Assembly (NCBI GenBank): GCA_026261815.1
Contig: JAMPIT010000890.1
Span: forward strand, 12,554,001 to 12,618,000
Reading direction: 5' to 3'
DNA: 64,000 nucleotides
Source: Monarcha castaneiventris obscurior
Lineage: Eukaryota > Chordata > Aves > Passeriformes > Monarchidae
Position numbers and translations under genes: made by a program. The notes beneath the pieces were generated by a model. The model made no database searches and was not told the origin of the DNA. It saw only the letters and a program-made list of their open reading frames with translations. Positions 24,933-36,596 of this stretch are shown here, piece by piece (the first letter of the stretch is position 1; each line of letters starts with the position of its first letter).

Positions 24933-27900
24933 GGTTACATTCTCAGTTTCATGGGAAAACAGTAATGGTTTACCCAGAGAACTAAAACTGGATGCAATAG
25001 ATTTATTCTTGCAAAAACAGCCCTTAACTCTGTGTGTGCATCAACTTCAGCAAAGGGAGCATGGAAACTCCTTGTTAAGTGTGAAAACCTATTTGGCTTT
25101 TGCAGTAGGCTCCCCCTACATCCACCTCTTGAGATTCCAAAGCTGACATCTGTTTTGGTTCCTTGACTGAGTGTTTGGTTGAGATACAATCAGTAAAGAA
25201 TATTATTCTTTATCATTTATTCCTAGTGGTAGTCTGCTGAATACAAAAGCACATGCACTTGTCCATATGACTAAATGCTAAAATAGTTAAATATTGAACC
25301 ACAGAGAATCATTAAACATGAGCAGATGTAATATTTAGAGGTAGACCTGCATATTTGAGGCTGGAAGGTATCTTCTCGTGCGTATGTGTATGGATGTTTG
25401 TTATGGGGAGGCAAATTGTACTTCTCTGGACAGGTTCCTTGCCAGATGTTTCTTACTACCTCAGATGATTGAGGAACCCAAGTACATCTGGCTATTAAAA
25501 TATCTTTATATGGTTACATGATTTATTTGGAAAGCATGGTTGAAACTAGTAAGTTTACAACTATGTGAATAACTCTTACCAGTCTCTGGATGGAGACAGT
25601 AAGCGTTGGAACTTAAACAAGACAATATTGCTGATCTGTGCTTACTTACAAGATGTGTTTGTTTATTTTTAAGATTATTACATTCAGACAGCCTTCTATT
25701 TACTTATGCTATTTTGGTATTTTTGCTGAGAGTCAAGAGACTTAAATAAACCCAGAGTCTCTATGGATTATAGTTATGTACTGTTTTATACATGCTGGAA
25801 AGCCATAAGCCTTCGGGCTGAGATAACTGCATAATAAACATATATTTTATGAAATAATACCTTTAACACATGTTGCACAAAAAAAGGAGGGGGGAGACAG
25901 TTAATCTCTGTCTGCCATAACAGACTTCTATCAAAAATAAATTTTGAAGACCTACAGTTGCTCTCCCAGGTTTTGAAAAGAGATGATTTTACTTGATATT
26001 TCAATAAGGTAGCAAGGTACACTTCTGAATCTGTTCAGTGAGCCTAATGGAACAGTGAGATCCAAATGCTAAAAATCTGGCATGCATAGGGAAAAGAGGA
26101 GGTGTCAATGGGAACACAGAATGGATGCTTTGTGCTTAAGACACTGCATTTTGCCTGTCAGTGATTGCCACTGATAAAATATTAGGTATTCCTGTGGTTT
26201 GTGTTTGCAAGGATGTAATGAAATTCAATATTCTCATACAACTATCAGGCAAGTGTTTGATCAGTAGCCAATACTTTTTCAGGGTGGCTGAGGAGACGGT
26301 CCAGAGTTCCTTCCACTTTGAAATACCCGCTGCTGCAGGTGCCAACTCTGGATTTGCAGGTGTCTAACTTCCTCAGTATATTAGAAAGAAAAATGCCATG
26401 CCGTTGTCACTGAGCAATTACTGATTACTGTTCCCTTTCTGATATCTGGATACTCTCAACAAAATATCCTGTAGTAGCATCATAACTATATATGGCACAC
26501 AACAACTTGCATGGTCTCATACAAAACAGCATTGTTACAGTTGCAAGGGTGTTATTATGCCTTGCTCCAATAAGGGATTAAAAAAAAATTGTCGAATTTT
26601 ATGTTATCGGTCATCTTAGCTACAATTCTTCAAAAAAGGCAGCTCAGCTTTGTCTTTTAGAGCTTAGTTCCCCCTACAGATTCAGGTAAACCTCAGCACA
26701 GCTGTTCAAATAGAGATTTTCTTTTAAAGTACGTCTTAAGAAATGCAACTTCTTTTTGAGATGCTGGCTTAAATATTGAAGGAAAAATCCACCTCTTTCT
26801 GACCTTATTTGCTTTTGGTATTTTATTTAGCCTTTGGCATTAATATTTGCTGTATTTCTTTCCTGTTCTTCCCCTTTTATTTTGATATGCTTTTAAGAAA
26901 TTCTAAGTTTTCAGGGAGATTTCCTGCCCCACAGATTGATTTCTAATGAGTAACTTAAAAGGTAATCCTTTCCTGAAAGAATGGTGAAATTTTACTCTTC
27001 TGAATAAAAATTTTCTTCAGCGCACATAGCATGGCCTCCAACACTGTCAAACTAGAGCCACAAAAAGTAATTCAAACTGTCCAAAAAATGAAGTTGATAT
27101 TTTATTGCCAAAAGAGAAAATACTGTACCAAAGCTGAGAATATTTTTTATTTTGACTAATAGGCTTTTCTGAAATAATGCCCAGTTCCAAGTGGATGAAT
27201 GTACTTTGGCTGTCTCATGCTCTCCTTCTCCTCTATGGAATGGGTTTCTTGCTCATGCTACAGTATTTACAACAAACACAGCCTCTCTTCTTGGTGAGAA
27301 CAGATTTGCTGTGGGAGTGCAGAGCAGCCTGGATAGGAGTGCGGCTGGCAACTTCCACGGGGCACAGTTACATATATACGAACAAATGATAATATTTTAC
27401 CAGTATAGTTTTACTTCTAGATTTTAATTTGATATGCTTTCTAGTGGCCTGTCAGTATTTTCCCAGGGAAAGATGATAGTTTTTGCAGAAATGTGTCTAT
27501 TACTTGGAAAAACATACTCCTGTCAGCAAGAGTTTTCAGGCCAAATGAATATTTCTCCACTAACAGTTTTAGTTTTTGGGTGTCAGTTACCAAAGTAGGC
27601 AGCTACACAGGTAATCCTAATGAAAGCATGAGGACAAGTATCCACCTTGAGCTATAGCTCACACAGCCCTCTCTTACCACCAGGAGATTACATTTGATAT
27701 ATTATTTTCTTAATTTTAGTGAATTTCCTTATTTGTTCTTTCATATTTAAAGTGACCCTTTGTGGTCTTATTATTTTGTTTGGTTCATCTGGATGTACAA
27801 TTTTTCTGTTAGTTCGGGTTAGCAATCAAGATGCATGTTTTACAAAAACAGAACTTGAGATGCATACAAAACCTATGGCCAGACGGTATTGAGAAATCCA

Positions 27901-29436
27901 GAATTTTACCCATCGCAATTGCATCTCTGTGGCTTTTTGGCAAGGTGATTTTGGAATGGAAGACATTTTGAGCTTAAATCTAGGTTTTACAATTTGTGTA
28001 TTTCTTCTGAAAATGTCCTTTGATTGACACAAGGAAAATAGACACCATGACCTCTTTGTTTCTACCTGTTTCTTTGTAGTCTCCCTTTCCTCTTTAAGTA
28101 ATTTTCACTGGTTTTTTTATTTACCTCAGTGTTCTCCTGTCATCTTGATTCCTGGCATTGCAGTTCTGTATGATTGCACTCTGGAGCTGTATTCATGAGC
28201 ATACCTGGAAACCACATATTCCCAGGATACTGTTCCTACAGAAATGTACATACCAATTCCATCCTCCTTTACTGTGGATCATCTTGCAATTTTTTTCTTT
28301 CCCCCCCTCCCCCTTAATGGTGTAGCAATATTACCAGCTTTGATTTGGTTCCTTTCACAGGAGGGGAAAGGAAGAAGAAGTCCCTGGCTTTATATAAACA
28401 TCTGTGCAGGAAAGCAGCAAAAATGTCGCTCTCCAAATTTGTGTAGCTATCTATATCCCACCTCCCCTGATGCATTAATGTGTTTATGCATACATACTGG
28501 GGTTTTTTTGTACAAGAACAAGCATTTTCCACTAGTGCCAGCACTGAATCTTATAAAGCTATTTCAGCTATACTGGTGAAGAGCAATTTGATTGCCAGTC
28601 TAATAACCTGCTGGACTAATACATCCCTAAAGTCATTAACTCCCATTAGAAAATTTTATATCCAGACTAGGTTTCAGATGTGTCAACGTTTTGTGGTTGT
28701 GTTTAAAACACAAAAAACCCCCACAACCCTACAGGTTAAGATGTTCTCAAATGGCTGCCAAAATGCTCAGTGCAAATGACTGCTAGGTAGTGGTATAAAA
28801 TGTTGACAATATTTAGGAAAGGGTGAATTTGGAGAAGCTGGTTTAGTTCCTCGTGCACCATTTACATCTATGCAAGGTAGATTCTTACTCCAAAACTTTT
28901 GGGTTGGGCTGAGGAAGCAACAGGCCTGGATTGACCAGTGACAGCCCCAGCAAGTAAGAATTTGCACATTAGCCCTGCACTGATGGCTCTGCCAGGAAAA
29001 CCTGGATGATGACAGCCAACACCCTCTTCCCCAGCAGTACCCTATGAGAAGGGACCCAGCTTTCAGCATCCAACCATTGCCTTTACAACTGCATCGTTTT
29101 CTTCCCCACTGGGTTTTAATCTCTTGGGACTGGAGAAACTTCACACCGTGTGCAGGCATGGGCTCAATTTAAACAGTCCATTCATTCCACGTTGTAATAA
29201 CCTGCTCGTGCCCTTGACGTTTCCAGTGAATGGAGAATTGGGACATTATCAGTGACTAGTGAGGATGAAAGGAAATACTTCACCTCGGCTGTGGAAGTAC
29301 CAGCATCTGTTATATTTTAGCTGTTATCTTTGGCCGGGGACCTACAACTGATCTCACAGCTGAGACAGGAACCATATGCAGAAAGAAACGGATTTTAACC
29401 CTCTCCTTGCCCATCACTCGTGGGTGCTCACTCTAT

Positions 29437-29461
29437 GTGTTAATGTGAGAGACATTAACAC
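29437..29461. repeat. Perfect inverted repeat, 9-bp arms, 7-nt loop
   Basis: GTGTTAATG (29437-29445) is matched by CATTAACAC (29453-29461) around TGAGAGA. GTTAATNATTAAC-type palindromes are HNF1-like sites, but the 7-nt spacer here is longer than that motif allows, so a protein-binding role is uncertain. Confidence 0.8.
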
Positions 29462-30865
29462 TTCTTTATCAGGAAATGCCACCTAATAAGCAAAGGGTTA
29501 ATGACTAAATACAGTAGTTCTGGTGATGACCAGGAAGAGATGCTTTCTTTGGGTCAGCACACAGCAGCAGTATGACCAAAAGACCTTATCCAAATTATTT
29601 GGGTGTCTGACATAAGCTGCGGGTAGCTACACCTGCTTCTTTCCAGCTCTGGCTGTGGTTTCACCCAATGTTTCATCTGCTCTGAGGACATTTTTATCAA
29701 TAGTACCCAGTGACTAGACCTATTTAAAGGAAATTTTGGGTGAAAGGGGATTCGTTAGTTTTAATGCTACTTTGGTGGTTTAAGAGGTGGCTGGAGCATT
29801 CAAAGTTGCTAAATTAGTGGTCTAAGTGTTTTAGAAATAATAAAATCAACGTATTTTCAGAAGCCACAAAATTATTATAGCAGCATGTCGATGTTGCTAA
29901 TAATTTCTTGAAAACAGTGACTGTCCAATGGACTATGGCATTTACAAATGAAATCAAAAAATCAGGATGCTTTCCAGTTAGAGAGACCCAGAAGAATGCT
30001 CTATGTTGTACTCCCGCTATGTTTATCATTTTCCCACACCCTATAAGCAAACAAATGAAATCTACTCACCTTAAAATCACTTTGCAATTTTCAGTCAAGG
30101 AGTTTTCTTTAGCTTTAGCTGAAGCTAACACCCAGCTGTACCATAAAAGCTCAAAGAATTGAATCAGGACAAAGACAACAGGAGGGGGCAAAACCCAAAA
30201 CAAAAACAAACCTGAAAGCTCTTTACAAGGCAAACCTAATTATCATTGATAGTGTTTTCTTTTTTCTATTGTGGTTTAAGATCAGCATTGCATGCTATCT
30301 TGAGGAGACTCTGTACTACTCTGTCTTAAATGGTCAGGGAAAAAATAAAAAAAAAAGCCAAAGGCAAGCCAAAGAAAATATTAATTTTGAGACTATGAAC
30401 TGATATCCACAATGAAGTAACTTCTTTGGCAACCACCTGCAGTTGTGCTTATATTGTTCATGCTTATAGTGAATAGGGAAAGAAAAGATTTTTGATAATT
30501 GGGATGAGAAGCAGTGATATGAAACACACTGTAAAGAGGTTCCATGTGCAGTGGATTAAAAAGTAAACTTGCTATATTTCCAATATCGTGATTGACACAT
30601 TCTTTGGCTTGATGGTCTAATCTCTATTTGTACAAGTGCCAGATTAGATAACTGGTTCTTGAAGGTTTGTAGCCCTTTGCTACCGCTCACAGCTTCAAAA
30701 AAACCTTGTAATGCTGTTAGATAAAGTTGTTTTATTTGGAAGATAATACAAAGAGTTCTCAATACACTTTCCCTTCATTTAGCTCTAGAAAATACAACTA
30801 AAATTTTTAAAACTATACAGCCTATGAAACTACTGTTAAATAAAGCATTACCCTATGTATCACAC

Positions 30866-30879
30866 TTTTTTTTTTTTTT
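30866..30879. repeat. Poly-T tract (T14)
   Basis: Fourteen consecutive T shortly upstream of the hairpin at 30924-30964. Confidence 0.88.
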
Positions 30880-30923
30880 GTTAAATCTTATGGGAAAATG
30901 TGCTTTCCAGGTGTGTCCCTAAT

Positions 30924-30964
30924 AAAGCAATTGCCACACACTATGTGGCATGCCAAATTGCTTT
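30924..30964. repeat. 41-nt imperfect hairpin, 15-bp stem
   Basis: An inner stem TGCCACA / TGTGGCA (30932-30938 with 30944-30950) encloses the loop CACTA. An outer stem AAAGCAAT / ATTGCTTT (30924-30931 with 30957-30964) extends it, with a single 6-nt bulge TGCCAA on the 3' side. All 15 pairs are Watson-Crick. It is shorter than a typical microRNA precursor, and no RNA or transposon family is recognised. Confidence 0.75.
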
Positions 30965-31495
30965 TTGATGATCAAAATTCATCACTAGTTCCCATCATTT
31001 AGGAAATAAATTAGGTAGTTTTGAGTGGTACAAAAGAATCCTTCTCTTGACATTCCTAGAGTGATGTTAGAGAAGTAAACAGATGTGCCTGCCTTTCAAA
31101 TAGGCTGTCCACAGCCAGCTTCTGCTCACGAGACACTAACCACAGGAGAAAATGTTTTTTTTTAACTTATATTTCAGTATCAGCCACATATGAAATTTAG
31201 CATGCCAAAGAAAAATTGATTTCTTCAAATACTACAGGTATTGAAGATTCAGGAGAAGGAAATATGAAGAATCTGAAGAAAAACAATCAACCAACCATGA
31301 AAACAGGCTAAGTAGCCAGTTTCCTGCGTCTCAATTTCATTTTGCATAGGTAGAGGAAATAAGCTGTTCTGCAAAATGTTGCCAAGTGTTCCTCTTTGAA
31401 GACCCTTTCAGAAGAGGTTGATTCTTTGCTAAACTTCTAAGTTGAAGATGCCAGCCTTTTCCTCATTTCTTGCCTTCCACCCTCTCCACTCAAGG

Positions 31496-31512
31496 AAAAA
31501 AAAAAAAAAAAA
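31496..31512. repeat. Poly-A tract (A17)
   Basis: Seventeen consecutive A. The preceding about 60 bp are pyrimidine-rich and carry no polyadenylation signal, so this does not look like a retrocopy tail. Confidence 0.88.
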
Positions 31513-32963
31513 GCCTTAGGAAAATTAATTCAGTTCTTCTAAAACTTAATTCAAGATTTTCAAGACTGAATTTTTTCAAGGATGCATTAAGGTAGGACAC
31601 ACTTAGCTCTGGCTAAAATGATTGATTCAGCTGTTAACCAAGCTCTTGAGGAGGGTGATCTTTTGAGAAGACATTGGACAAAAATAATGAAAGCAGAACA
31701 AGGAAACATTTTCTCTGCTGACACCCCAGCAGTCTGGCAGAGAAGATGAACTGCTGTACTGAAGCCCAGACAAGTCATGGAGAAGACAAAGTCTCTGGAT
31801 AGAAGGAATGTTGTCTTAATTCCTCCTAATGATTATTTTTAAATGGCAGGAAATTTTAATGTGCTTTTGTAATTCAGCTAGGGAAAGGGGCTGCTGTGTA
31901 GAGGTATCGGTGTGACAACATATTTTTGCAAATCCTTTCTATCCTTGCCATTTTAAATGACTTTTATAAATGGGTCTATGTAATTAAAAAGATTCTCTGA
32001 GGTATTGAGAAAGAAGGCTCAGGCTGAACCTTAGAAGGTACCTAAGACCATTTGAAATCAATCGCAGTTAGGTATGTGCATTTTCTTCCAACTCTCAACT
32101 GTGCCCCATCCTGATTAGTCCGAAAATTGTGTCAAGGGAGGAGACAAGCGTTTAATTTCAGCTCATATTAAAGCTAGATAAATAACATAACTACTATTTT
32201 CAGGTATGTTTGTTCCCTTTGTTCACTGTGCCAATATACAGCTCAGCTAAGCCTTAGGATTAAAATAAGTGATCCATGGTACTAATTAACAGATTTATAA
32301 ATCATTCTGTATGATCAAGCCATTCATAACTTTCCTGTCAGACGCAGGAAGGCAAGTGCAGTTGCCAGAAATGTATTACAAGTGTAATGAAAGCAAATAG
32401 TCCAAAATGCTGAGAAATCAAACAAAGTCTTATTAAAAATAACTTCAGTCATGGATCCAAAAAAGTAATTATTTGCACAGTTCCTATACCCCACAACACC
32501 TGAAAATTTGGTAATGTTTAACATATGTCAGATTGTAGGTCCAAACCCAAACTCAATTGTTGAAGTCTTTGCCCTGGAGGAAAACCATAAATCAGACAGG
32601 ATATGAGAAATGGTGACTGATTAATGCTGCTCAAGGATCAGGAGAGGCAGAGGCACTTCTAACTGGTAAACTTGGCAAAGATGGTTAAAAGTGCACTGCA
32701 AAAGTGGCTCTGCCACTCGTGGCATTGCTGTCATGGTGCATATAAATTGTTAACTCCAACAATTCATCTTCAGAAATTCAGCCTATTGAGTTTGAAACAG
32801 TTCTCCGGGGCTAAGTTCATTAAAAGGCTGAAGTATTTTAAACTGTTTCAGTGGGAATTTTTGCAGCTAATCTTTGCAATTTTCTCTTTGAATCTAGGGA
32901 CCATCGTTGCTGGAAATGTTAGATTGCTTTTGAGATGAAGATTGAACGAGAAAACTTTACTTA

Positions 32964-33470
32964 GTACTCATTAGACCACATCTGGAGTACTGTGTCCTGC
33001 TTTGGGCTTCAGGAGAGAAAGGTGTTAATAGACTAGGGCAAGTTCAGCTGAGGGCCACCAGGATGGCTGGGGCAGTGAGGCAGGAGCCCTGAGAATGGCA
33101 GCAAAGGGACCTGGGTTTGCTCAGCCTGGAAGAGAGGCAGCCCAGGGGACCCCATGGCAGCCACTGCCTGCAGGGAAGAGATGAGGAAATGCCACCAGCT
33201 GCCTTAAGGAGGTGCAGGACAAAAGGAGGAGAGACAGAGGGCATAAACTGAGAGAGGCCTGGTTTCTATTTGACACAGAAAACCCAGTTTTTACTATGAC
33301 AGCCAAGTATTGGACCAGAGATGCCATGTGGTTTCTGTTCTTGGATGAGACCAAGTAAGAGGAAGCCTTGGGCAATGCGGTGTGACTTTGGCCTGCTCTG
33401 TGTGTCTGGATGGGTTGGGTGGATGACCTCCCAAATCTCCTTCCATCCTGAAAGGCTCTGATCCTGAGTG
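32964..33470 (+). mobile_element. CR1 LINE fragment, about 500 bp, plus strand
   Basis: The start translates as RPHLEYCVLLWAS, close to the conserved CR1 ORF2 segment near the end of the reverse-transcriptase region. Further on, CAAGTTCAGCTGAGGGCCAC, GTTTGCTCAGCCTGGAAGAG and GGATGGGTTGGGTGGATGAC follow the CR1 order. The 3' end near CCTTCCATCCTGAAAGGCTC decays into flanking DNA. The reading frame is shifted and interrupted, so the copy is dead. It also produces several spurious antisense frames (for example 33121-33513). Confidence 0.9.
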
Positions 33471-34856
33471 AGGACAGTGGAAGGAAGAGAGACAGCAAGT
33501 AAAGGGTGAACAAAATGACCTAGCAGAACATATGTACCTTGCTAAAACCAAATAGCTCAATCTATTTATTTTACTTAGTAACCAAAACTGCAGAGTGACA
33601 TAGTTGTTTCTGACCATGACAATCCCCAGGCTACCACAAAAATTGCAGCTCTACAAAGTTTTGCAGTATGTAATGTTGTAACGCCTTGCACTTGTGCACA
33701 ACTCCCATCCAGTGATCTCTAACCTTCTACAAACTTGACTAACGAAGACTCAGCGCAGTCCTTTGAGGCAAAGGATATATTGCTGTTAATTTAATTTCTG
33801 CAGACACAGCTTGCAGAAGGCTATCATACCTAAAGTTCTGGCTTTGACTGTAAATTTTTGTGGGGTCAGAGGAAGTGGAACAGATCAGGTGTACTGAGAG
33901 CACAAAATGATGGCCAGCTCTCCACTGAGCAGGCATGGAATATTTTTCCCTTTCTGCCTGTCCTGGAGCAGCTGATACATTGACACTGAGCCCTGCTTAC
34001 TGCTGAAGATTAAGTGTGGGTCTCTCAGCTTCCTGCTCACTGTCCTTGCAATTGGATATAATTGGTGTAACCTCAGTTTATTTCCCACTGATTCTTGACA
34101 CAGACAGGTCAGTGCTGTGTGGAAGGAAAAAAAATTAAGTCTCCTTTTCCTTTGGAATCACAGAAAAATGGCCCTGATACTTGGCCTGCAAATGACTTAA
34201 AGAGTGACACAGAATCCATTGCCTTGATTTTTTGAAGAATAAGACTGACTAGAAATGTACAACTGAGTAGATACAGGGTGAACATAGCTCCATTCTCTGC
34301 TGCTGCTTCTGGCTAACTTCAGGCAGATTATTTCTTCTGGAGCTGGATCGACACAGACAGTGAATGAAACTGAAATTCACTGTTCCACACCTCAAGTTAG
34401 TGTCCTAACCACCAGCCTATTATATTCTACTCATGCTGGAACATAAAACCTCAAATGAGCAACGCCCAGTTTGACTGTGACTGAATGAAATTTAATTAGA
34501 AATGTTCCAGCTAGCACTAATCATTGAGCAGTAATGATGTGTAACCAAATTGTTAATTATTGTAACCAAATATGTAACCAAATTGAAATTATTAAATGCC
34601 TGTAGACAATGATATATAAAATCAGCACTAACCTGAAAGTGGAAAGGTAAGTAAAATCTACTAATTGCTCCTCGATTTCCCCCGTCAACTTCCATTCCCT
34701 AAGAACTGCTCAGTGATTTGTGCAAGATTTTTTTTGGTCTACCTAAACTATCTTTTTAGAATGCAGCATGCCGGCTTATCTTTTGTCTGAGTTATTTTTG
34801 TAGTCCACCTTGAGTAGGGAAAGAAATCTTTTCTTTCATACACTTTAAAATTTTAA
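33471..34856. other. Unique non-coding sequence
   Basis: No gene or dispersed repeat is recognised. Open frames are below 70 codons. A short direct-repeat cluster at 34540-34583 is listed separately. Confidence 0.55.
34540..34583. repeat. Three copies of an 11-bp repeat
   Basis: TGTAACCAAAT occurs at 34540-34550, 34561-34571 and 34573-34583. The last two are nearly head to tail. GTAACC resembles an E4BP4/GRHL-type half site only loosely, so no regulator is claimed. Confidence 0.85.
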
Positions 34857-34862
34857 TTTATT
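34857..34862 (-). promoter_or_regulatory. Candidate polyadenylation signal AATAAA for the minus-strand ORF
   Basis: TTTATT on the plus strand gives AATAAA on the minus strand, 45 nt past the stop codon of the 143-codon ORF. A hexamer like this is frequent by chance in AT-rich DNA. It gains interest only from its position. Confidence 0.25.
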
Positions 34863-34906
34863 TTATAGATGTGTTGTAATTTGCTTCAATTTGCTTTTTT
34901 TTTTCT

Positions 34907-35338
34907 TCACATAGAAGGGAGTATTCCTCTGACATCAATGTAACAGCCCTCAATTCTTATAAAATAATCACAAGCCCATGTAAAACCAGGTAAAACCAGG
35001 CTGATGGTTTCTGTGGGTGGGCTGCGCTGGTGCAATGAGGGTGGAAGTCTTTGGGACTGCCCCAGCTGAGAGCTGTAGATGTCTTTCCATCTCATCCTTT
35101 CCTTCCTCTTGCTTGCCCAATTATTAGGCTTAGCCTCAGGCCCTGCAGAAAAACCCTCACTCCCAGCATGAGATGGTGGTGCACTACTCTTGCAGGGAGC
35201 ATTACCATCTGGTGTCAGCAGTTCTTCTTGTCCCAACTCTTGGAGCAATTCATATTTTCCGGACACATGGGTGGCAGGATTTTTTGTGGCCCATTTCTTT
35301 TGTCTCTTTAAACAGTCAATCTTCCTTGTGAGCCTCAT
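34907..35338 (-). CDS. Candidate small intronless ORF, 143 aa, unknown product
   Basis: I do not recognise this protein. The frame starts at an ATG at 35338 and runs 143 codons to TGA. The N-terminal 20 residues are strongly basic (RKIDCLKRQKKWATK), residues about 30-45 are acidic and leucine-rich (YELLQELGQEELLTPDG), the middle is Ser/Pro/Ala-rich, residues about 75-85 are again basic (ASKRKERMRWK), and the last 30 residues are more hydrophobic. No signal peptide or transmembrane helix is evident. The DNA is visibly richer in G+C than its flanks. On the same strand there is a TATAAAA 103 nt upstream, an inverted CCAAT box further up, and AATAAA 45 nt downstream. Against it: the start context is weak (C at -3), an upstream ATG precedes it, and two overlapping open frames exist on the opposite strand (35051-35311 and 35190-35516), so the openness may only reflect base composition. 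It could be a lineage-specific gene, an untranslated exon, or chance. Confidence 0.2.
   Translation of the reverse strand: MRLTRKIDCLKRQKKWATKNPATHVSGKYELLQELGQEELLTPDGNAPCKSSAPPSHAGSEGFSAGPEAKPNNWASKRKERMRWKDIYSSQLGQSQRLPPSLHQRSPPTETISLVLPGFTWACDYFIRIEGCYIDVRGILPSM
34981..35000. repeat. 10-bp tandem duplication
   Basis: TAAAACCAGG is repeated twice head to tail, inside the 3' part of the candidate minus-strand ORF. It adds a repeated Pro-Gly-Phe-type segment there. Confidence 0.85.
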
Positions 35339-35373
35339 GGGCAGCGGGCTCTCCAGTCAAAGCGCGGAAACAT
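35335..35373 (-). other. Upstream ORF of 12 codons overlapping the main start (ATGA)
   Basis: On the minus strand an ATG at 35373 opens a 12-codon frame (MFPRFDWRARCP). Its TGA stop overlaps the ATG of the 143-codon ORF by sharing the tetranucleotide ATGA. This arrangement can allow termination-reinitiation. It is directly visible, but its relevance depends on whether the region is transcribed. Confidence 0.3.
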
Positions 35374-35440
35374 GGAGGGGGGCTTTTCCACCAGTAAGCT
35401 TTTTACAATGGACGTCTATTATTCAAAATAAGGACGGCAG

Positions 35441-35514
35441 TTTTATAAGGCCTGCGAGTACACATTTCCCAGCCTGTTTCTTCTTAAATTACCAGGAATG
35501 CAAAAATAACCAAT
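35441..35514 (-). promoter_or_regulatory. Candidate core promoter: TATAAAA and inverted CCAAT
   Basis: On the minus strand TATAAAA lies at 35447-35441, and the CCAAT pentamer (plus-strand 35510-35514, so ATTGG in transcript orientation) lies 63 bp upstream of it. A start site about 30 bp past the TATA box would fall near 35415, next to a GACGTC palindrome (35411-35416), and leave a leader of roughly 75 nt before the ATG at 35338. The spacing is canonical, but both motifs are short. Confidence 0.25.
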
Positions 35515-35520
35515 AGTTTG

Positions 35521-36596
35521 ACCTCTTAAATCACAAATTGGATAGACTTACCATTAAAGGACATTGTAAATGTGTTTCCCATTATTTAGTTCATTTGGTG
35601 TGTTCAGCAGTGAGCTTTTGGATGCTTGGGGTTTTTTTTTTTAATTCTTTGCAGGAATCATTTGATAACTTCCCTGGAGTTTGATTAGGTCCTCTGGACC
35701 TGCAATAAGGGAAACTGAAGACTTTATAATGAAGGTTGGGTGGAACCATAATATTCCTGCTGTAAAAATTAATAGGTCCATATTTTAAAGTGTGGGTATA
35801 ATGGAGTGACCTTTATAAATTAGATCAATCAATCTTTTATATTTAGAGACTGGAGACAAAGATTATACCAGAGAACTGTCCCAAACTGGCACATGCTGTA
35901 CACAGTTTACCAAAGACTGTTTTTCTGCCTCAGAAGGAAATAATTTTCTGGGAAATTTCTGCAGAGGGTGGGATCTGTAAAAATTCTGCATGTGTGTCTG
36001 ATCTTGTTTCCATTTAAACTGATTATACTGTTGTGTGCTCTTCTTTCAAGTCTTGTCTAAGCAATGTAAAATGTATATTACTGCATTCTGTAAAGTTCTT
36101 ATTTGTCATTCTTGTGTCTCTTTTAATTTTAATTTTTAATTAATTTTTATCTTTTAATTAATCTATTATTTGTAGACATTTTAGTACAGAAGACAGCAGT
36201 GGGGATTTTACAAAGTGTTTGTAAAAATCTTTTTAGAAGAGTGTTTACAAAAAATTTATGTCTGATACTGGGCTTTTTTGGAAATATTTTCATTATTTTT
36301 ATCTTTTAAATCCTCTTGCTACTTTTGTTTAGAATTTTCTTATCTTCAAGTGTAATAAATTGCAAATTGAACAGGAAGGAGTTTTACTGGAACAACAAAG
36401 TTTCAAATATGTTATTGTTACTTCATTTCAGATTAATCAGGCCCTACAAAGGGAGAGACAATGTGAGTCCTCCAAGTCCTATCTGTACTTTGGGTATCAG
36501 CTGGGAGAAATTAAGTGGCTGCATGTTGTTCACACTGTGGTAGGCTTGGTCCTCTGCACACTGCTTGTAGGTGGATTGTGACCACATTTTTATCGT
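35521..36596. other. Unique AT-rich non-coding sequence
   Basis: No gene or dispersed repeat is recognised. A very AT-rich patch with repeated TTTTAATT words occupies 36121-36180. The block 35,640-35,900 is free of simple repeats after the T run that ends near 35642. Confidence 0.5.

Larger units (their letters stand above)
22546..32963. other. Unique AT-rich non-coding sequence
   Basis: No gene or dispersed repeat is recognised. The longest open frame is 130 codons at 28767-29159 (minus), with no recognisable motif. Several T or A homopolymers and two perfect or near-perfect hairpins are listed separately. Confidence 0.55.

Noticed and set aside
27177..27389. 70-codon frame starting with a hydrophobic, signal-peptide-like segment
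   Set aside because: An alternative frame of similar length overlaps it, there is no downstream continuation, and no family is recognised.
33044..33513. Antisense frames of 66 and 130 codons
   Set aside because: They lie within a plus-strand CR1 fragment and are shadows of it.
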